Of a DNA stretch of 64,000 nucleotides, positions 36,364-48,884 are shown piece after piece; within the stretch, counting starts at the first letter, position 1; each line of letters begins with the position of its first letter. Origin of the DNA: Eulemur rufifrons (lineage: Eukaryota; Chordata; Mammalia; Primates; Lemuridae); assembly GCF_041146395.1 (NCBI RefSeq), contig NC_091010.1, positions 53,216,001-53,280,000 of the forward strand, in the 5' to 3' direction. Position numbers and translations under genes: made by a program. The notes beneath the pieces are model-generated. The model had not been told where the DNA came from. It did no database searches and was given only the letters and a program-made list of their open reading frames with translations.

Positions 36364-36795
36364 TTGTTGGATTGTGTCCCATGCCCAAAAGATATGTTGA
36401 AGATCTATCTAATCTCTAGGACCTCAGAATTTAACCTTATTTGGAAATAGGGTCTTTGCAGATGTCCTTCAATTAAGGTGAGGTCATTAGGGTGGACCTA
36501 ATCCAATAAGACTGATGTTCTTACATGACACGGAAAGTTAGTCCCAGAGACAGACATGCACAGAAGGAAGAGAACAGAGTGACACAGGGAAAATGCCACA
36601 AGAAATGGAAGCAACGGCTAAAGTAATGAGCGCACAAGCCAAGGAACACTGAGGCTTGTCAGCCATCACCAGAAACTAGGAGAGAGGCATGGTACAGGTT
36701 CTCTCTCAAAGCCTTCAGAATAATTCAATCCTACTTACACATTGATTTCAGATTTCCAACCTGAAGTTATTAGACTGAAATAATTTAACTAATTT
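36364..36795 (+). mobile_element. MLT1-type LTR (ERVL-MaLR), solo
   Basis: Direct MLT1 order: 'ttggattgtgtcccatgcc', 'atatgttgaagatc', 'aggacctcagaatttaacc', 'tatttggaaatagggtcttt', 'gtgaggtcattagggtggac', 'ctaatccaataagactgatg', 'ttgatttcagatttccaacc'. It is the same family as the reverse copy at 10547-11012. No internal retroviral sequence is nearby. Confidence 0.88.
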
Positions 36796-37799
36796 TCCAA
36801 TGGAAGTCATCCAGAGCACCCAGCAGAACTCTGCTGATGATACTGCTCAGAATGCTCTCTACCATAGCTTAGGCGGCATCAATGGCCTTGGGACCTCTGT
36901 AGGAACCTTACCCCAGGTCACTTGGCTAAATGTCGACCACAGTTAACCTACTGCTTCTCTGCATATCTGCCAGATCATTTTTTTTTTTTTTCCAAATAAA
37001 GGCCCAACAGGAGCTAAATAGACCTTGTCACTCCTTTTTCATGCAACAAACATACACATTAATTTCATCAGAGGATGGTAGGATATGAGTTTCAGCAATG
37101 AGCCATGGGCCTTGGGGGCTGCTCCTTTGCAGAGGTTTTACAGAGTCTGTTGTCTTAGTTTGTAGTACTTATAATGTTAGCGTCTGGCTGCTCTGACTAA
37201 TGGAGGCATCTGACATTGGGTGGCTTGGGTATACATTTCATTTTGTCAGTGTGATTCCCCACTCTCCACCCCGGCCATAGGAAATTAGCTTGCTCTCAAA
37301 CGAAAGATGAAATCAATAGCTATTTCAGGCACCACTGTTTTAGTTAACAAGATATTTTATTAAATTAGGATGGTAGATAATGGAGATGTTCTCAGTTCTT
37401 ATCAATTATGAATGAGCTCCTTTTTGAAACAAACAAGATGTGCCCTCTGAAGCCAAAGATCAGCCAGCCAGGCTACTGTGTCTGCAGCTACAGGCATCCT
37501 GAGTTAGCAGACAATCAGATCTGGCCTTCTTGATCCATGCTCTAATCTAGTTCAATTAACAATTCATTGTGCTCAGTCTGACTAATTGAGGTAGGCAGCT
37601 CTCTACAGGGTAGATCCTGGCCTTCAGGAAGGCCCTAGAGGAATCTTCACTTCATCCCAGCAGCCGGGGAGAAATCAAAGTAGGGCATGGATTACACAGA
37701 GCTGGCTAAAACATGGGGGCTAACTGGGTATACTGGACAGACAAAGATTTTAACCATTTTAGAGCAACATTATTATCACTCATAATAGCTGTGATGATA
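36796..37799. other. Unannotated sequence
   Basis: T-run of about 14 nt near 36979-36992. No gene or repeat recognised. Composition is more balanced than most of the window. Confidence 0.4.
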
Positions 37800-38045
37800 T
37801 AAAAAGAGCTGCAGTTTGGGAGGCCTTTCTGCCAGAGGGCCTGCGATGAGTGTATATCTCACTTCATTACAACCTCGTGAAGCAGAAATTATCTGCATCT
37901 CTATGTTTCTTAAGCTTTGAGGTTAAGAGAATCTCAGAATGGTGAAGTGATTTCCCTGAGGCCAAATGACTATGTATCCTCCTTGTTAGGAGGTTGTGAT
38001 CTAGTCCTCTAGTACTTATTCTAACACTCCAGGTTAATGCGGTTC
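37800..38045 (-). repeat. MIR SINE remnant
   Basis: 'ttacaacctcgtgaagcag', 'ttgaggttaagagaatctc' and 'gtcctctagtacttattcta' follow a reverse-complement MIR. Confidence 0.6.
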
Positions 38046-38464
38046 AGGGAAACCTGTGACAGAGAACCTAAGTTTCTTTTTGAAAAAAGCCATTATGGGC
38101 ACAGGCAGAAATCAGCAACTATTTTTTGGTAAGATTTGGGGACTATGATTTCTTTGAAAGCTTCCATTTAAATTGAGATTGCTGTGTGTAAGGATGAGAT
38201 GCAGCAGGATGAGAAATGACTGATTGGACCACCAACAGACAAGACAAACAGCACAAAGGAAGAGTAAGTCCAGATTTCATGGTATTTCATGAGGTGCCAA
38301 AGCAATACAGTAGGTTTTAGTTCTCATTTTCTTTCATAGAGAACAAAAGGAAGGTCCTCTAGAAAAAGTCGAGATTTGTCTTAGTGGACTAAGGGAGAAA
38401 TATATTTTTCCAGCATCAATCACTCTTAATGACCTGGTCTAGTATTAAACAACAATTATAATGA
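38046..38464. other. Unannotated sequence
   Basis: Nothing recognised. Confidence 0.4.
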
Positions 38465-38640
38465 GTAAGATCTGTTCAACACTTTATGGCACAGTATAGA
38501 GGGGCCTCATCAATCCCCGTACATGGAGAGTACAGTAAATAGAGGCTAAGACGCTAAACAAATTGCGTAAGTTCGGGCAGCCGTTGATAATCAGCAGACC
38601 AATCCACGTTTCTTGTGTCTACAGTTCCATATGCTGCTTC
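38465..38640 (-). repeat. MIR SINE remnant
   Basis: 'cctcatcaatccccgtaca', 'gtaaatagaggctaagacg' and 'caaattgcgtaagttcggg' match a degraded reverse-complement MIR. Confidence 0.5.
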
Positions 38641-38676
38641 CTTGCAGCCCAGCAGCAAATAGAAAGGAGGGACCTC

Positions 38677-39020
38677 GGCCGGGTGTGGTGGCTCACGCCT
38701 GTAATCCTAGCACTCTGGGAGGCCGAGGCGGGTGGATCGCTCAAGGTCAGGAGTTCGAGACCAGCCTGAGCAAGAGCGAGACCCCGTCTCTACTAAAAAT
38801 AGAAAGAAATTATATGGACAACTAAAAATCTATATAGAAAAAATTAGCCGGGCATAGTGGCGCATGCCTGTAGTCCCAGCTACTCGGGAGGCTGAGACAG
38901 GAGGATCGCTTAAGCCCAGGAGTCTGAGGTTGCTGTGAGCTAAGCTGACGCCACGGCACTCACTCTAGCCTGGGCAACAAAGTGAGACTCTGTCTCAAAA
39001 AAAAAAAAAAAAAAAAAAAA
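38677..39020 (+). mobile_element. Full-length lemur-type Alu
   Basis: A dimeric Alu starting 'ggccgggtgtggtggctcac', with internal Pol III A-box and B-box regions in the left arm, a long middle linker and a poly-A tail of about 23 nt. Diagnostic lemur-type blocks are 'tcctagcactctgggagg', 'cctgagcaagagcgagacc', 'aaattatatggacaac' and 'gctgacgccacggcactcac'. A perfect 16-bp target-site duplication, 'agaaaggagggacctc', flanks it at 38661-38676 and 39020-39035. Low divergence, CpG retention and the perfect duplication make it one of the youngest insertions here. Confidence 0.96.
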
Positions 39021-39035
39021 GAAAGGAGGGACCTC

Positions 39036-39939
39036 AAGGACAAAATGCTGGAGTGTTGTTCCCAGCATATACCCAGATCTCCTGATTTGGAAGAAAAGGA
39101 CGTCACAGACATGTGTGTGTATGTGAACATATAGAAGGTGGTTGTGTAGTTAATCCTAATGGCTTTCTCCCAGACACAGACTAAATGGGACAGAACAGAG
39201 GTTAACATTTAAAATGTGGCCCCAAATCATTCTTATTTTCTCCATCTTGTAGATGAAATTGTGCGACCTAAATATTGTTCAGCTTACTTTGTTGGAGGGA
39301 ACATGGGTTGGGCAGAGAGAATAATGTGTACTCTTTTGTTTTGATTGGCCAATAATGATAAAGAGCTCCTTTAGAGTCTGCCTTTAATAGAGACAATATA
39401 ATAGGCCAGGCTTTGTATGTGGAAATGGCAGATGCCATGTTTCCTCACTTTCCATTGTTCTCTGTAGGTGAAGTAGGTTGAGGTGAGTAGAATATAGAGC
39501 TGTCAGTGCACAAAGATCTCTTATACTTATCAAATCACCATAATTGATACAAATTATTACCAGGAAAAAAATGGCTATATAATCATATTTTCTGCTTCTA
39601 ATAGTGGCAGTTTCTTCAGAATAAACTCATTATAAAGATAATGGTTCCCATCACTGCCAGTTGATCAGAAAAACAACTCTGATTAATTTTATGTGGAAGG
39701 CCAATCTTAAAGTGAGCAGAAGGAAACAATATAATATTTAAGAACTTGACTCATGTTTCAACTAGGCTAGTGTTATGCAAAACTCATACACTGTGGTTCC
39801 TGCACATAAGAAGCTTGTGATCTAAAAGAGGAGAGAAGTTTTAGATATTTGCAACATCTGGAGAAGTAGGCAGGTTTTAGGTTAGGAAATAAATCTTAGT
39901 TGGATAGTAAGGGTCTGTCCTTTGCCACTAACAAGTATA
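39036..39939. other. Unannotated sequence
   Basis: Nothing recognised with confidence. A short block near 39755-39840 ('ggttcctgcacataagaagc') resembles the unassigned ancient repeat at 11960-12230. Confidence 0.4.
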
Positions 39940-40160
39940 TAATGGTACAGAAGTATATAGACTTGGCAGTCAGATGCAAGTGGGCTTGCATTGCATCGTG
40001 GCCACTTATTGGTTGTACTCCCTTCTCTACATTATTTAACTTTAAAAGTTAATTTTATCATGTGTAAAATAAGGAAATAATATTATTATTTAATACATGG
40101 AATTTTTATGAGGGTGACCTTAGACAGTGCAGGTAATCTTTAGGTGGCATGATTTATGTC
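39940..40160 (+). repeat. MIR SINE remnant
   Basis: 'agacttggcagtcagatgc', 'tgtgtaaaataaggaaataa' and 'atttttatgagggtgacc' are in direct MIR order. Confidence 0.65.
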
Positions 40161-40300
40161 CAAGTTTAATTCTGTCAATATTATAATTTAAATGCATATA
40201 AGAATGGTGAAATTAATATAGATTTTACCTAGAAATTATTTTAAATTCATAGCAGAGTTGGGATGGGTGGAAAAAAAGTATGTTAAAGACGGTTAAAGAA

Positions 40301-40640
<340 letters not shown>

Positions 40641-40653
40641 GACGGTTAAAGAA

Positions 40654-41734
40654 AAAAAATCAATGCAATCCTGAGTGTTGTCAATAGGACCAATTATATC
40701 TCAATGGGCACAGCAGGAAATGGCTCACACTTACTCTTACAGCTTATTTTTTAACATGATGCCTCACAATATATCACCCTAACTACTGAATCAGAAGCAG
40801 ACTGACATGGAAATATAATCCATCCTTGTCTTCCAAATGATTGGCTAACAAACGAGGAACAGTTGATATATCCATATTGCAGAATGCATAATTCAAATTG
40901 TACTTAAAAAGCCTTTCATAATTTCATGTACATGGAGAGTATAGTTTGTTGACAAATTTATGTGTTTCAACCTGCTAAACGCTCCTCTGCTGAATATTTT
41001 TAACTCATTTTTCTTAGAACACAGTTAATCTTCAGGCTTATCAGATGCTCTTTTCCCAGGTCCTGATGGACACTAAATCCATCAGGGAGAAACGTATTAA
41101 ATTTGACTCAGTGTTCAAACTGTGGCAGTCTAGGCCTCTCAGTCACAGTGGTGCTCTCTCATGTGGCATTTTACACTAGAGGCCCTCATAGCCACATGGT
41201 CCCCACCATCCCAATTAGAAATGGGTGAGAAGACATTTGCAGTTTCTGCCTCTATTTAAGGGGTCCATCTTCCAAAACAGGCAAGTGACACAAACCTCAG
41301 GGTACAATGACACCAGTTCAGATATACCATGCTCTTTTTCACCTCGCTTTTCTGTGGGGGTGGAAATAAAATGACTCAGAATCATGTGTTTGTGCATCTC
41401 CAGGGCAAGGAAACAATCATTCTGACAGCTACAAAGAGTGCCTTCAGAAATCACTGGAAATTGGCTTAAAAGCTATCATGCAAGCAACAAGGCATAAATA
41501 TGTTTGCTCCCAGCACTGGCAGCTTCTCTCTGGAAGTACTGAAGTGTTCCAATGCTGGGGAGCCAGGGGGAACCCTACAAGGACATGATGGCCACTCACA
41601 AAGCAAATGGCAGGAAAAGTGTTTCCCTATTGTTGTATTTATAACTAAGCTCCCCCTGACAAACTCAATTTACACAAAGGTTTAACGTCACGCTAAGCAT
41701 TGTGTGTGATATATAAGAAGCATCCTAGTTCCAT
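40654..41734. other. Unannotated sequence
   Basis: No repeat recognised. Short frames at 41215-41454 and 41500-41685 show no known domain. Confidence 0.4.
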
Positions 41735-41935
41735 GGTAGTTAATAATGTGGGTTTCGGATACTCTACCATGAAGGTGCTGAGTAACCACAGCAAGTTACT
41801 TAGCCTCTTTGAACTTGTTCATTCATCTACTGGAAGTAGGAAAGTGCACGATTTGTATGTGTATATGTCTCCCACAAAGCCTGTTACTAGGACTAAGTAC
41901 TTAACAAATGACAACTGCTGTTATTACTATTATTT
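41735..41935 (+). repeat. MIR SINE remnant
   Basis: 'gcaagttacttagcctcttt', 'gaacttgttcattcatctac' and 'ctaagtacttaacaaatgac' then 'tgctgttattactatt' are a clear direct MIR. Confidence 0.8.
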
Positions 41936-41939
41936 CCTA

Positions 41940-42110
41940 TCTTCATGGAGTTTACATTATAGATGGAGGGAAAAGGTTAACCTGCATGAAATAAAGAGCC
42001 AAGAATAGAAGACAGGAAAGAATTAAAGTCCAAAATTATTGATTCATTCCATTCATAAGCATCCACTGAGCACCTATCAAATCAGGCCGTGCGCTAACTG
42101 CTGGGGGTGG
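41940..42110. repeat. Ancient interspersed repeat, family not assigned
   Basis: 'cttcatggagtttacattat' and 'gagcacctatcaaatcaggc' resemble the unassigned repeat at 11960-12230, with some MIR-like wording. Orientation is unclear. Confidence 0.3.
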
Positions 42111-42964
42111 TGTGAAGAATTAACTGTCTCTGTTGTCTGTCACATGAAACTCAGATTCAGGTGATATGATGACTCAAAGGTTCCCCAGTCCCTGTCACAG
42201 ATGAGCCTTGCAAATCCCCATACCAACACACACACATCCACCAGCATCTATCTATCAAAATAAAAGGGGAAGGCAGCTGAAAACAATGCCTTTTCTCTAA
42301 AATAATACATATCTCAAATAAGCAGAAAGATTTCTCCAGGTGACCACAGGCTGTTGTTCACCCCCTTTCTAGTGGATACAAATCATGAAACTTGCAGAAT
42401 TCCCAGTTAATACTCAGACTGACAATCTCAAGGCCACACTCTGGTATCCATGAGGCTTAATTCACCTCCATGGATGTGCAGCTGCACAAGTGACTGCCTT
42501 CGTGGTGGCTATAAGACTGTGCCTATGTCTTTGAGTCCTACTCTGGACTATGCACCTGGTACATGTGATATGGCCCTAAGGGCTTGAGAGGAGAAAAAAA
42601 CAGATCACCCTTCCCTCGACTTTTGGGGGGTTTTTTGTTTGCTTATACACTATCTCCTTCCCTGATTTTAGTCCTGTTTAAGGAATGGAAGAAAGGTGGT
42701 ATCGGCTTTGCAATTTCTTCCATCCCTAACCCTTGAGTGATGGTGAGAAAACTATTTAACAGTAATTAAATGCTTTTATTAATACTCAGCTGAGACTAAA
42801 AACCAATAACAATGAAATGCACATTTTTAAGGAGAATATCAAATAATTATAACTATTTTTCCAGAGAGTCAAAAGCAATGGAGGTTAATATTTGATATTA
42901 TTAGGAAATCTTTATTTATTTTAAGGACATTTATTATGTAGTTAATAAGCCTTTTGAAATAAAG
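42111..42964. other. Unannotated sequence
   Basis: Nothing recognised. A short G/T homopolymer patch ('ttttggggggttttttgttt') lies near 42621-42640. Confidence 0.4.
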
Positions 42965-43155
42965 CAAAGATATATCTGCCACTGAATGCCAGGTTTAACA
43001 ATGATTCTTTGTGTGACCATGGAAGTGAGCCTCACCCTCCTCATCTGTAAAATAGGTTAATGAATAAATCTACCTCTCTGTGTCTTTGTGAAAACACAAA
43101 ATCCATCAGTTTGCTTAATGGTATGCCGGGCATGGAGCTTAAGAAATGTTAGCCA
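42965..43155 (+). repeat. MIR SINE remnant
   Basis: 'cctcatctgtaaaataggtt' is an intact MIR core. It is preceded by 'tttgtgtgaccatgg' and followed by 'atgccgggcatggagc'. Confidence 0.75.
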
Positions 43156-43269
43156 GCTAAAACAACAATGTGTTTAAGTCATATGTTTGCTTCTGGTCAC
43201 ATTTGAAGAACATGCTAATATAATGTAAATAAGTATACTTTTCTTAGAAGAACAAATAAAAGTATATCA

Positions 43270-43640
43270 GTTATTTATTTGTACATAAAAATGACACTTA
43301 TTGGCTTAAACAAAAACGATTTCTTATTTATCATAATTTTATAGATTGGCAACCTGTACTCTTTTTCCATCAACTTTTGTAGCTGAAGTTAATTGACAAC
43401 TTAACTAGGACTGGAGAGTCCAAGTAGCTTCACTTTCAGTAGCTGGTGCTGGCTTTCTGCTGGAGCAGCTCAGTTTTCCTTCTTATCTTCCACTAGGTTA
43501 AACAGGGTGTGTTTACAGTAGGGTGATCTCAGAAATTCAAAAAGGCAAGAGCAAAACCTATAGACAGAGCCACTTAAGATCTAGGCTCCAGAATCCACAC
43601 AACATCACTCTCACCACATTCTCTATGGATCAAAGCAAGT
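43270..43640. repeat. Possible ancient interspersed repeat, family not assigned
   Basis: 'cacttattggcttaaacaaa' and later 'ggtgctggctttctgctgg' recall an old mammalian repeat of the 'cagtggcttaaaacaaca' type. Very degraded. Confidence 0.25.
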
Positions 43641-44639
43641 AATAAGATCAGCCCAGATTTAAGGGCATGAGACATATATTCTAACTCTGATGAGAGAATT
43701 GACAATGTCCATTGCAAAGTAATACTGATACAGAGACTGATAATTCATTAAGGGCATTAATACAAATATCTACAATAAACATCATTTAAATTGGGAATAT
43801 ACTTGTAAATGTGGGAGATAGCCATAATCCCACAGTCTGAAGTAGACCTAATCCAGAAAAAATAATTTTTTATGGGATTCATGCAAGTGTCTCTGACTGC
43901 CTTTACTGCAAATGAACTAAACGTATTTATGAGAGCGACCTAGTACTTTCTTTACCAAGAGCATTCAGAGTGTTCTGTATCAGAAGATTCACAGCCAGGA
44001 GATGAAGGTTGCCTTCTCCCCAACCCCTTCCCCTTCATCTTCTCCTCATCATAGCTGTATGCCCAAGGGTAAGTGTTTCCATTTTATTTTATTGTTTTAA
44101 TTAATTAATTATTTATTTCCCTATTTTGCTGAGAGGCAACTGAGACTTCAGTGTTGCCCATGTCTACAGAGGGAAACCAAGGAGGCAACTTCTTAATCTT
44201 TGATGATGATGTTTATTCTCGATTTTCCTCTCTCCTTATATGGTACCATTTGCCAGAGCACAATGAAGGGAAAACCTTTGTCACTGCCTGCAGGTACACA
44301 TTGAGCTTGGGACACTGACTAGTGATGGCTTCTCTGCTCCCTTCTGCCAGGAGAGCTGGACATCAGGGTTGGTCCATGATGATGGTGACATCTAAGTCAT
44401 TAAGCATATCTTAGTTTATCATTGTCAAAGCCTCACCAGAGACTTGCTTCAGGAGAACAATGAACTTTACCTGATAACAAAGAGCAGGGATTAGACAGAT
44501 TCTCATAGAGAGTTAAAAGGATTAGTGATGTTAAATAGGTCCAAGTGTGCATAGATACACATGCTTTGGAGTTCTCTTCCTTCAGAGTTTTATGTTGAAC
44601 TGTGAATTGGAGCCCAATCACATGTACAATTCAGGTACC
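43641..44639. other. Unannotated sequence
   Basis: 'ttaattaattatttatttcc' low-complexity patch near 44098-44118. No gene or repeat otherwise recognised. Confidence 0.4.
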
Positions 44640-45240
44640 TGGTTAATATATTATTTACATAAGCAATTTTCTATATTTCATCTTTGAGTACATATTTACA
44701 TGGTTTAAATATTTTGAAAATATGTGTATATAAATCTTAAAACTATGCAGTGAAAAGACTCAGTATTTCCCTTGTTTTTCATGTACTGTACTCAGATTCC
44801 ACCCTATTTTTCATGGATAACCAACCACTTTTATTAATTTCTTAGGTGCCTCTTCTATTTTTTATTAAAATGCAAGCAAATATGAATATAAATTCTTTCT
44901 ACCTCTTTTTGTAAGCAGAGGTTGCCTACCATGCACATTATTCTGTATGTTTTTATTTAGATATATATCTTACAGTAAATTTATTATGTTCATGGAAAAC
45001 TACTTCATTCATTTCGCAGGCACTTGCAGGCATTCTAACAAATAGATTAATCATGACTTATTTAACTAGTCCTCTGTTGATGGGCACTGGGTTTATTTTA
45101 ATTTAATTCTATTGCTATCACAAACGATGCTGTCATGAAATTCCTTGTATAATTATCATTTCATACAAGTGCAAGTAAACCTAGAGGATGAATTCTCATT
45201 GATAGGTCAATGCTCAGTTGCATTTCTAAATTTGAAACAA
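44640..45240 (-). mobile_element. Old L1 LINE 3' fragment (L1M class)
   Basis: Reverse-complement L1: 'ctagtcctctgttgatggg', 'attgctatcacaaacgatgc' and 'caagtgcaagtaaacctag' lie at the expected spacing. The outer 3' part is too diverged to bound precisely. Confidence 0.6.
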
Positions 45241-45599
45241 AACAATTACTATAAATTTGAAATAAAAAATAAAATTTTCAAAAATGTATCTATGAGAGGT
45301 GATCTGGGTTAAGTGTACTAAGTAGCAGGTACTTTCTTAATTTTAAGGGAAATTAACGAAGGTCTTATTTTCAAGATATTTCCTCAAGCTTAGGTGTGGA
45401 ACTATATTTTTGGTTAAACAATTAGAATCTCCTGTGACCAGCTTAATTTACTCAGGACTTTACATCTCCCTGTTCTAGCATCTTTGAGGTGTCTCCACTG
45501 GCCATACTCTGAAATTCAGGTCATTTCTTAATGACTCTGACAGCTATTTCCATGACTCCTCTGTACAAATTCACATTATATATGGGTCTACATTCAGGC
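45241..45599. other. Unannotated sequence
   Basis: Nothing recognised. Confidence 0.4.
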
Positions 45600-45955
45600 C
45601 TGTGTTCTTTTGTTGCTGGACTTCTTCTCATACTGTTTACCTCAAATATCCCTTCCAAAATCTAAGTCACTAAAGTTGTGCTCATCCTTGAAGGCTCTAC
45701 TTAAATGCCACCTCCTCCATGAAGTGTTTCTGGATCTCTCTTTTCTCTTAACTTTTTGTTCTCAACTCGTACATGGAATTTTATCTGTTCTATTCATTTG
45801 GCCCTCATCCCTGCTGCATGGTTTCGCATCTATGTGTTTTAGTTCTTCCTCCAGACCACAAGTTTTTCCAGAGCAGAAGCCATATCTTATATGTCTGACC
45901 CTTTTCATCAAACAAGCACAAAGCCTTGCATATAATTAGTGCTCATGAATATTTG
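45600..45955 (+). repeat. L2 LINE 3' remnant, well preserved
   Basis: 'cttgaaggctctacttaaat', 'gccacctcctccatgaag', 'cagagcagaagccatatctt' and 'agccttgcatataattagtg' are the classic L2 3' series. The 109-codon frame at 45610-45939 lies wholly within this L2 and is a frame through repeat sequence. Confidence 0.88.
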
Positions 45956-46249
45956 TGGTGACTCTTGTCAACTCCCTGAAGCTCTGAACTGTGATTTCGC
46001 TGCTCTTTGCTGTAAGGAACTGTGACTGCAGCTCTTTTCATGGTAACTTCCTGTGACTGCTTCTATTGATATCTGACTGGTTCTCACTCCCTATATAGTT
46101 CTTTCAAAAAACTTTTGGTCTCCTACAGAGTTGGACAGCTCCGTTTTATTTTCTTCCTTTCTGAAAGCAGCTCACAAGAGGGCCGAGTGAGACACCTATA
46201 ATGGGTATTGAGCTATATAGTTTATATAGAAGCTAGGGAGGACACTTTG

Positions 46250-46700
46250 CGTTGCAAGTGTCAGAAAACTCATATTAAATTGGCTTAGGCAAAAATGAGA
46301 ATGGATTGGCTTCCACATAAGATGACTTCAGGAGAAGAATTTCTGCTTCTGACATCATCCATAGACTCAACAGACATCATCAGATACCTCATATGCTGTT
46401 TCTCTCTTCTGCTTTCCTACGTGTTGGCTTTACACGTGTGAGGTCTCCCCATTTGACAGCCCCAGTGGCTCAAACCTTAGGACCTTCTTCTTTGAGTTCA
46501 GCAGAAAGAGAAGGCTTCTCTTTCACAGTATTTCCAAAATGTGCCACCTTGGGTCAAAGTTTATTCCTGAAGTATAACTGTGGCCAGAAAGTTAAGAATA
46601 CCGCTCACTGATCCAAATCACAATGACAGAGCAGTGGAGAGATTTCTTGAAAAGAAAGTCAAGCTACTATAATCAGAAGTGGGGATAGATATTGTGAAGA
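46250..46700 (+). repeat. Ancient interspersed repeat, family not assigned
   Basis: Blocks such as 'ttaaattggcttaggcaaaa', 'tctgctttcctacgtgttgg', 'cagcagaaagagaaggcttc' and 'gatccaaatcacaatgac' resemble a common old mammalian repeat. I cannot name the family. Confidence 0.4.
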
Positions 46701-46929
46701 CCTAAACTGAAAATCACTACAATTCATAAATGTATTTTTTGTATAGATTTAATCAGATTTTTAACATGATCTAATTCCTTTAAAATGTTTAAGAGCTGAT
46801 ACATATCAACGGTCCTGCATATAGGTGCTAAATGGCAGGAAGCTGAAATAAAATTATCTTAAGTTCTGTCCATAGCAACAGTTGAGGATTTTCAAGCTCT
46901 ATTATATATCTGTTAAAATTGGAATATTA
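46701..46929. other. Unannotated sequence
   Basis: Nothing recognised. Confidence 0.4.
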
Positions 46930-47115
46930 ATAGCTGATTTACCAAAGATCCTTTTACACTTCTTTTCTCAAGGACTCTTTGTAATTAGTATTTTTTAGTT
47001 CAATATCTGCCTCACATAAACTTCATGAGGGCAGAGACTATGCCTTCCTTATTCAAGTGCTTTGTCAGTTTCTGGTGGCATGAAGTAAGGTTTTACTAAG
47101 TAGTTGAATGGATTA
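46930..47115 (+). repeat. L2 LINE 3' remnant
   Basis: 'aacttcatgagggcagagac' then 'tatgccttccttattcaagt' and a trailing 'gtagttgaatgg' fit the L2 end. Confidence 0.7.
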
Positions 47116-47244
47116 AAATAGATAAGACATGATATAAATAAATTTAGGGGAAAAAAGCAAATAAAATCAGAATTATATTGATCTTGATTCCCTGGGGTTT
47201 AATTAATGAACAAGCAGACCATGCACTAAATAGTTTATCAGAAA

Positions 47245-47400
47245 GTTTAGATTGTAAATCCAGCTCTCCGGTTAGCTAATGGTATAATCTCATATAATTA
47301 TTAACTTTGTTGAAACTCAATTTTTCCTTCTGTAATGTATGGACTATGATAGATGATCCCTAAAATTTTTTGAAACCTAAAATTTATAAGTTTTGTATGT
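47245..47400 (+). repeat. MIR-like SINE remnant
   Basis: 'aaatccagctctccggtta', 'gaaactcaatttttccttct' and 'gtaatgtatggactatgata' fit a degraded direct MIR. Confidence 0.5.
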
Positions 47401-48559
47401 GCTAGAACAAAATTTATTACTTGAAATGCAATAATTTTAAATCAAAATTCAGACATAAATTGATTGCTCTAAAGTTGTTGAACATCCATGTGAGGCCTGA
47501 CTCTTGAGACTATTCATTTCATCCTTTCCTCTTTTTATTTTCCATTCTTTCTTTCACACATTTAGAATTACTGGGCATTTGTTCTGTACGTGCCAACCTT
47601 GAATGTTCTAAAATTTAGTCTCATTTCTCTATGTCCCTGCCTTGAATTAGTCATCCTAGCTAATAGTACCCATCTTCTCATATTATATAATACCAAGCTC
47701 TCAATAAATTACCATGGATTTATTGCATAGAATGGTTATGGAAACTTCCCTTCTGAATTAAATGCTCAGTAAATAAAGTATGATGTAAATGTCAGGACAG
47801 TGATTTCCTGTGTAGCTTTATCTTAATAATAGAGCTTGGTAACACATTCACATTGGAGAGAAGTATTGCTCACTGTCCTCTCCTACCCTGTTCTTTTATT
47901 CTTCCATGAATGATTGATTTGGTTATACTTACTTTCCCAAAATATTTTCTTGCCTACAATCATTAATCAATGCTGTCCTTGCCAAACTGATTTTTATAAA
48001 GGATAAAGCCTGGAAATCAGTAAATAACTCTCTCTCTCTCCCCCCATCTCTATATGTCTATCATTGTCTGTCTTTGTTCTTTTATATTTTCAATGTCTGT
48101 AGATCTCACCAGCTTGTTCATTGGTTCAAAGTTATTAACAAACCAACAATTAAATATAATGTCCTCAGGCATAAACACAACAAAAGCAAGAAAGATTTCT
48201 ATTGGAATTCATTTTAAATATGATATTATTATAGCATTCAGATTTTTAAACTTAAGTAAGGGGAAGGTGATAATTTGAATATAATTTTATTTTTTTAAAT
48301 ATTTCCTTTTTATTTTAAAATTATTATCTTTTTATTTCACATACTCCTTCAACACTTTTCTTACAGAACTCTCAGATTCAAATCCAGGGTTTTCTATGAT
48401 AATGCCTAGTTAATTTTATGAGCACCCACCATTGGTGAGAAGCAAACAACATAATTTATTGCCTGCATAAAATAAAGCATTAAAAAATCTGCTCTTCCTC
48501 TACAAATATTAATTAAATGTGCAAAAACTACCCTTTGCTTCATATTATAATATCTTACT
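47401..48559. other. Unannotated AT-rich sequence
   Basis: Contains a short TC/C tract near 48030-48048. No gene or repeat recognised. Confidence 0.4.
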
Positions 48560-48770
48560 TGTCAACAAAGAATTGAGAATTCTAATCTTACAGACCTGGT
48601 TTCAAATCTCACAGTTGCAATTTTTAATGCTAAAACTCAGTTCCCTTATATGTATAACTGAAGTGAAAATGTTATCTATAACTTTGGGTTATGATGAAGA
48701 TAATATGTGATAAGACTTGCAGTACTTCTAGACATGGGCTGGATATATACCAAGTCATCAGAAAATGTGG
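48560..48770 (+). repeat. MIR SINE remnant
   Basis: 'acagacctggtttcaaatct', 'aaactcagttcccttatatg' and 'ggttatgatgaagataatat' follow MIR order. Confidence 0.6.
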
Positions 48771-48884
48771 ATATTTTTGTTCTTGTTCTGTTCTTTGTAC
48801 TTGTATTTTGTCATTCTATTCATAAGTAAATATCTTTGGTTGTCCATAGTAATGAAGGAAAATTCATATAGAATACTAAATATT

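Noticed and set aside
45610..45939. 109-codon plus-strand frame
   Set aside because: Lies entirely within a well preserved L2 3' end.
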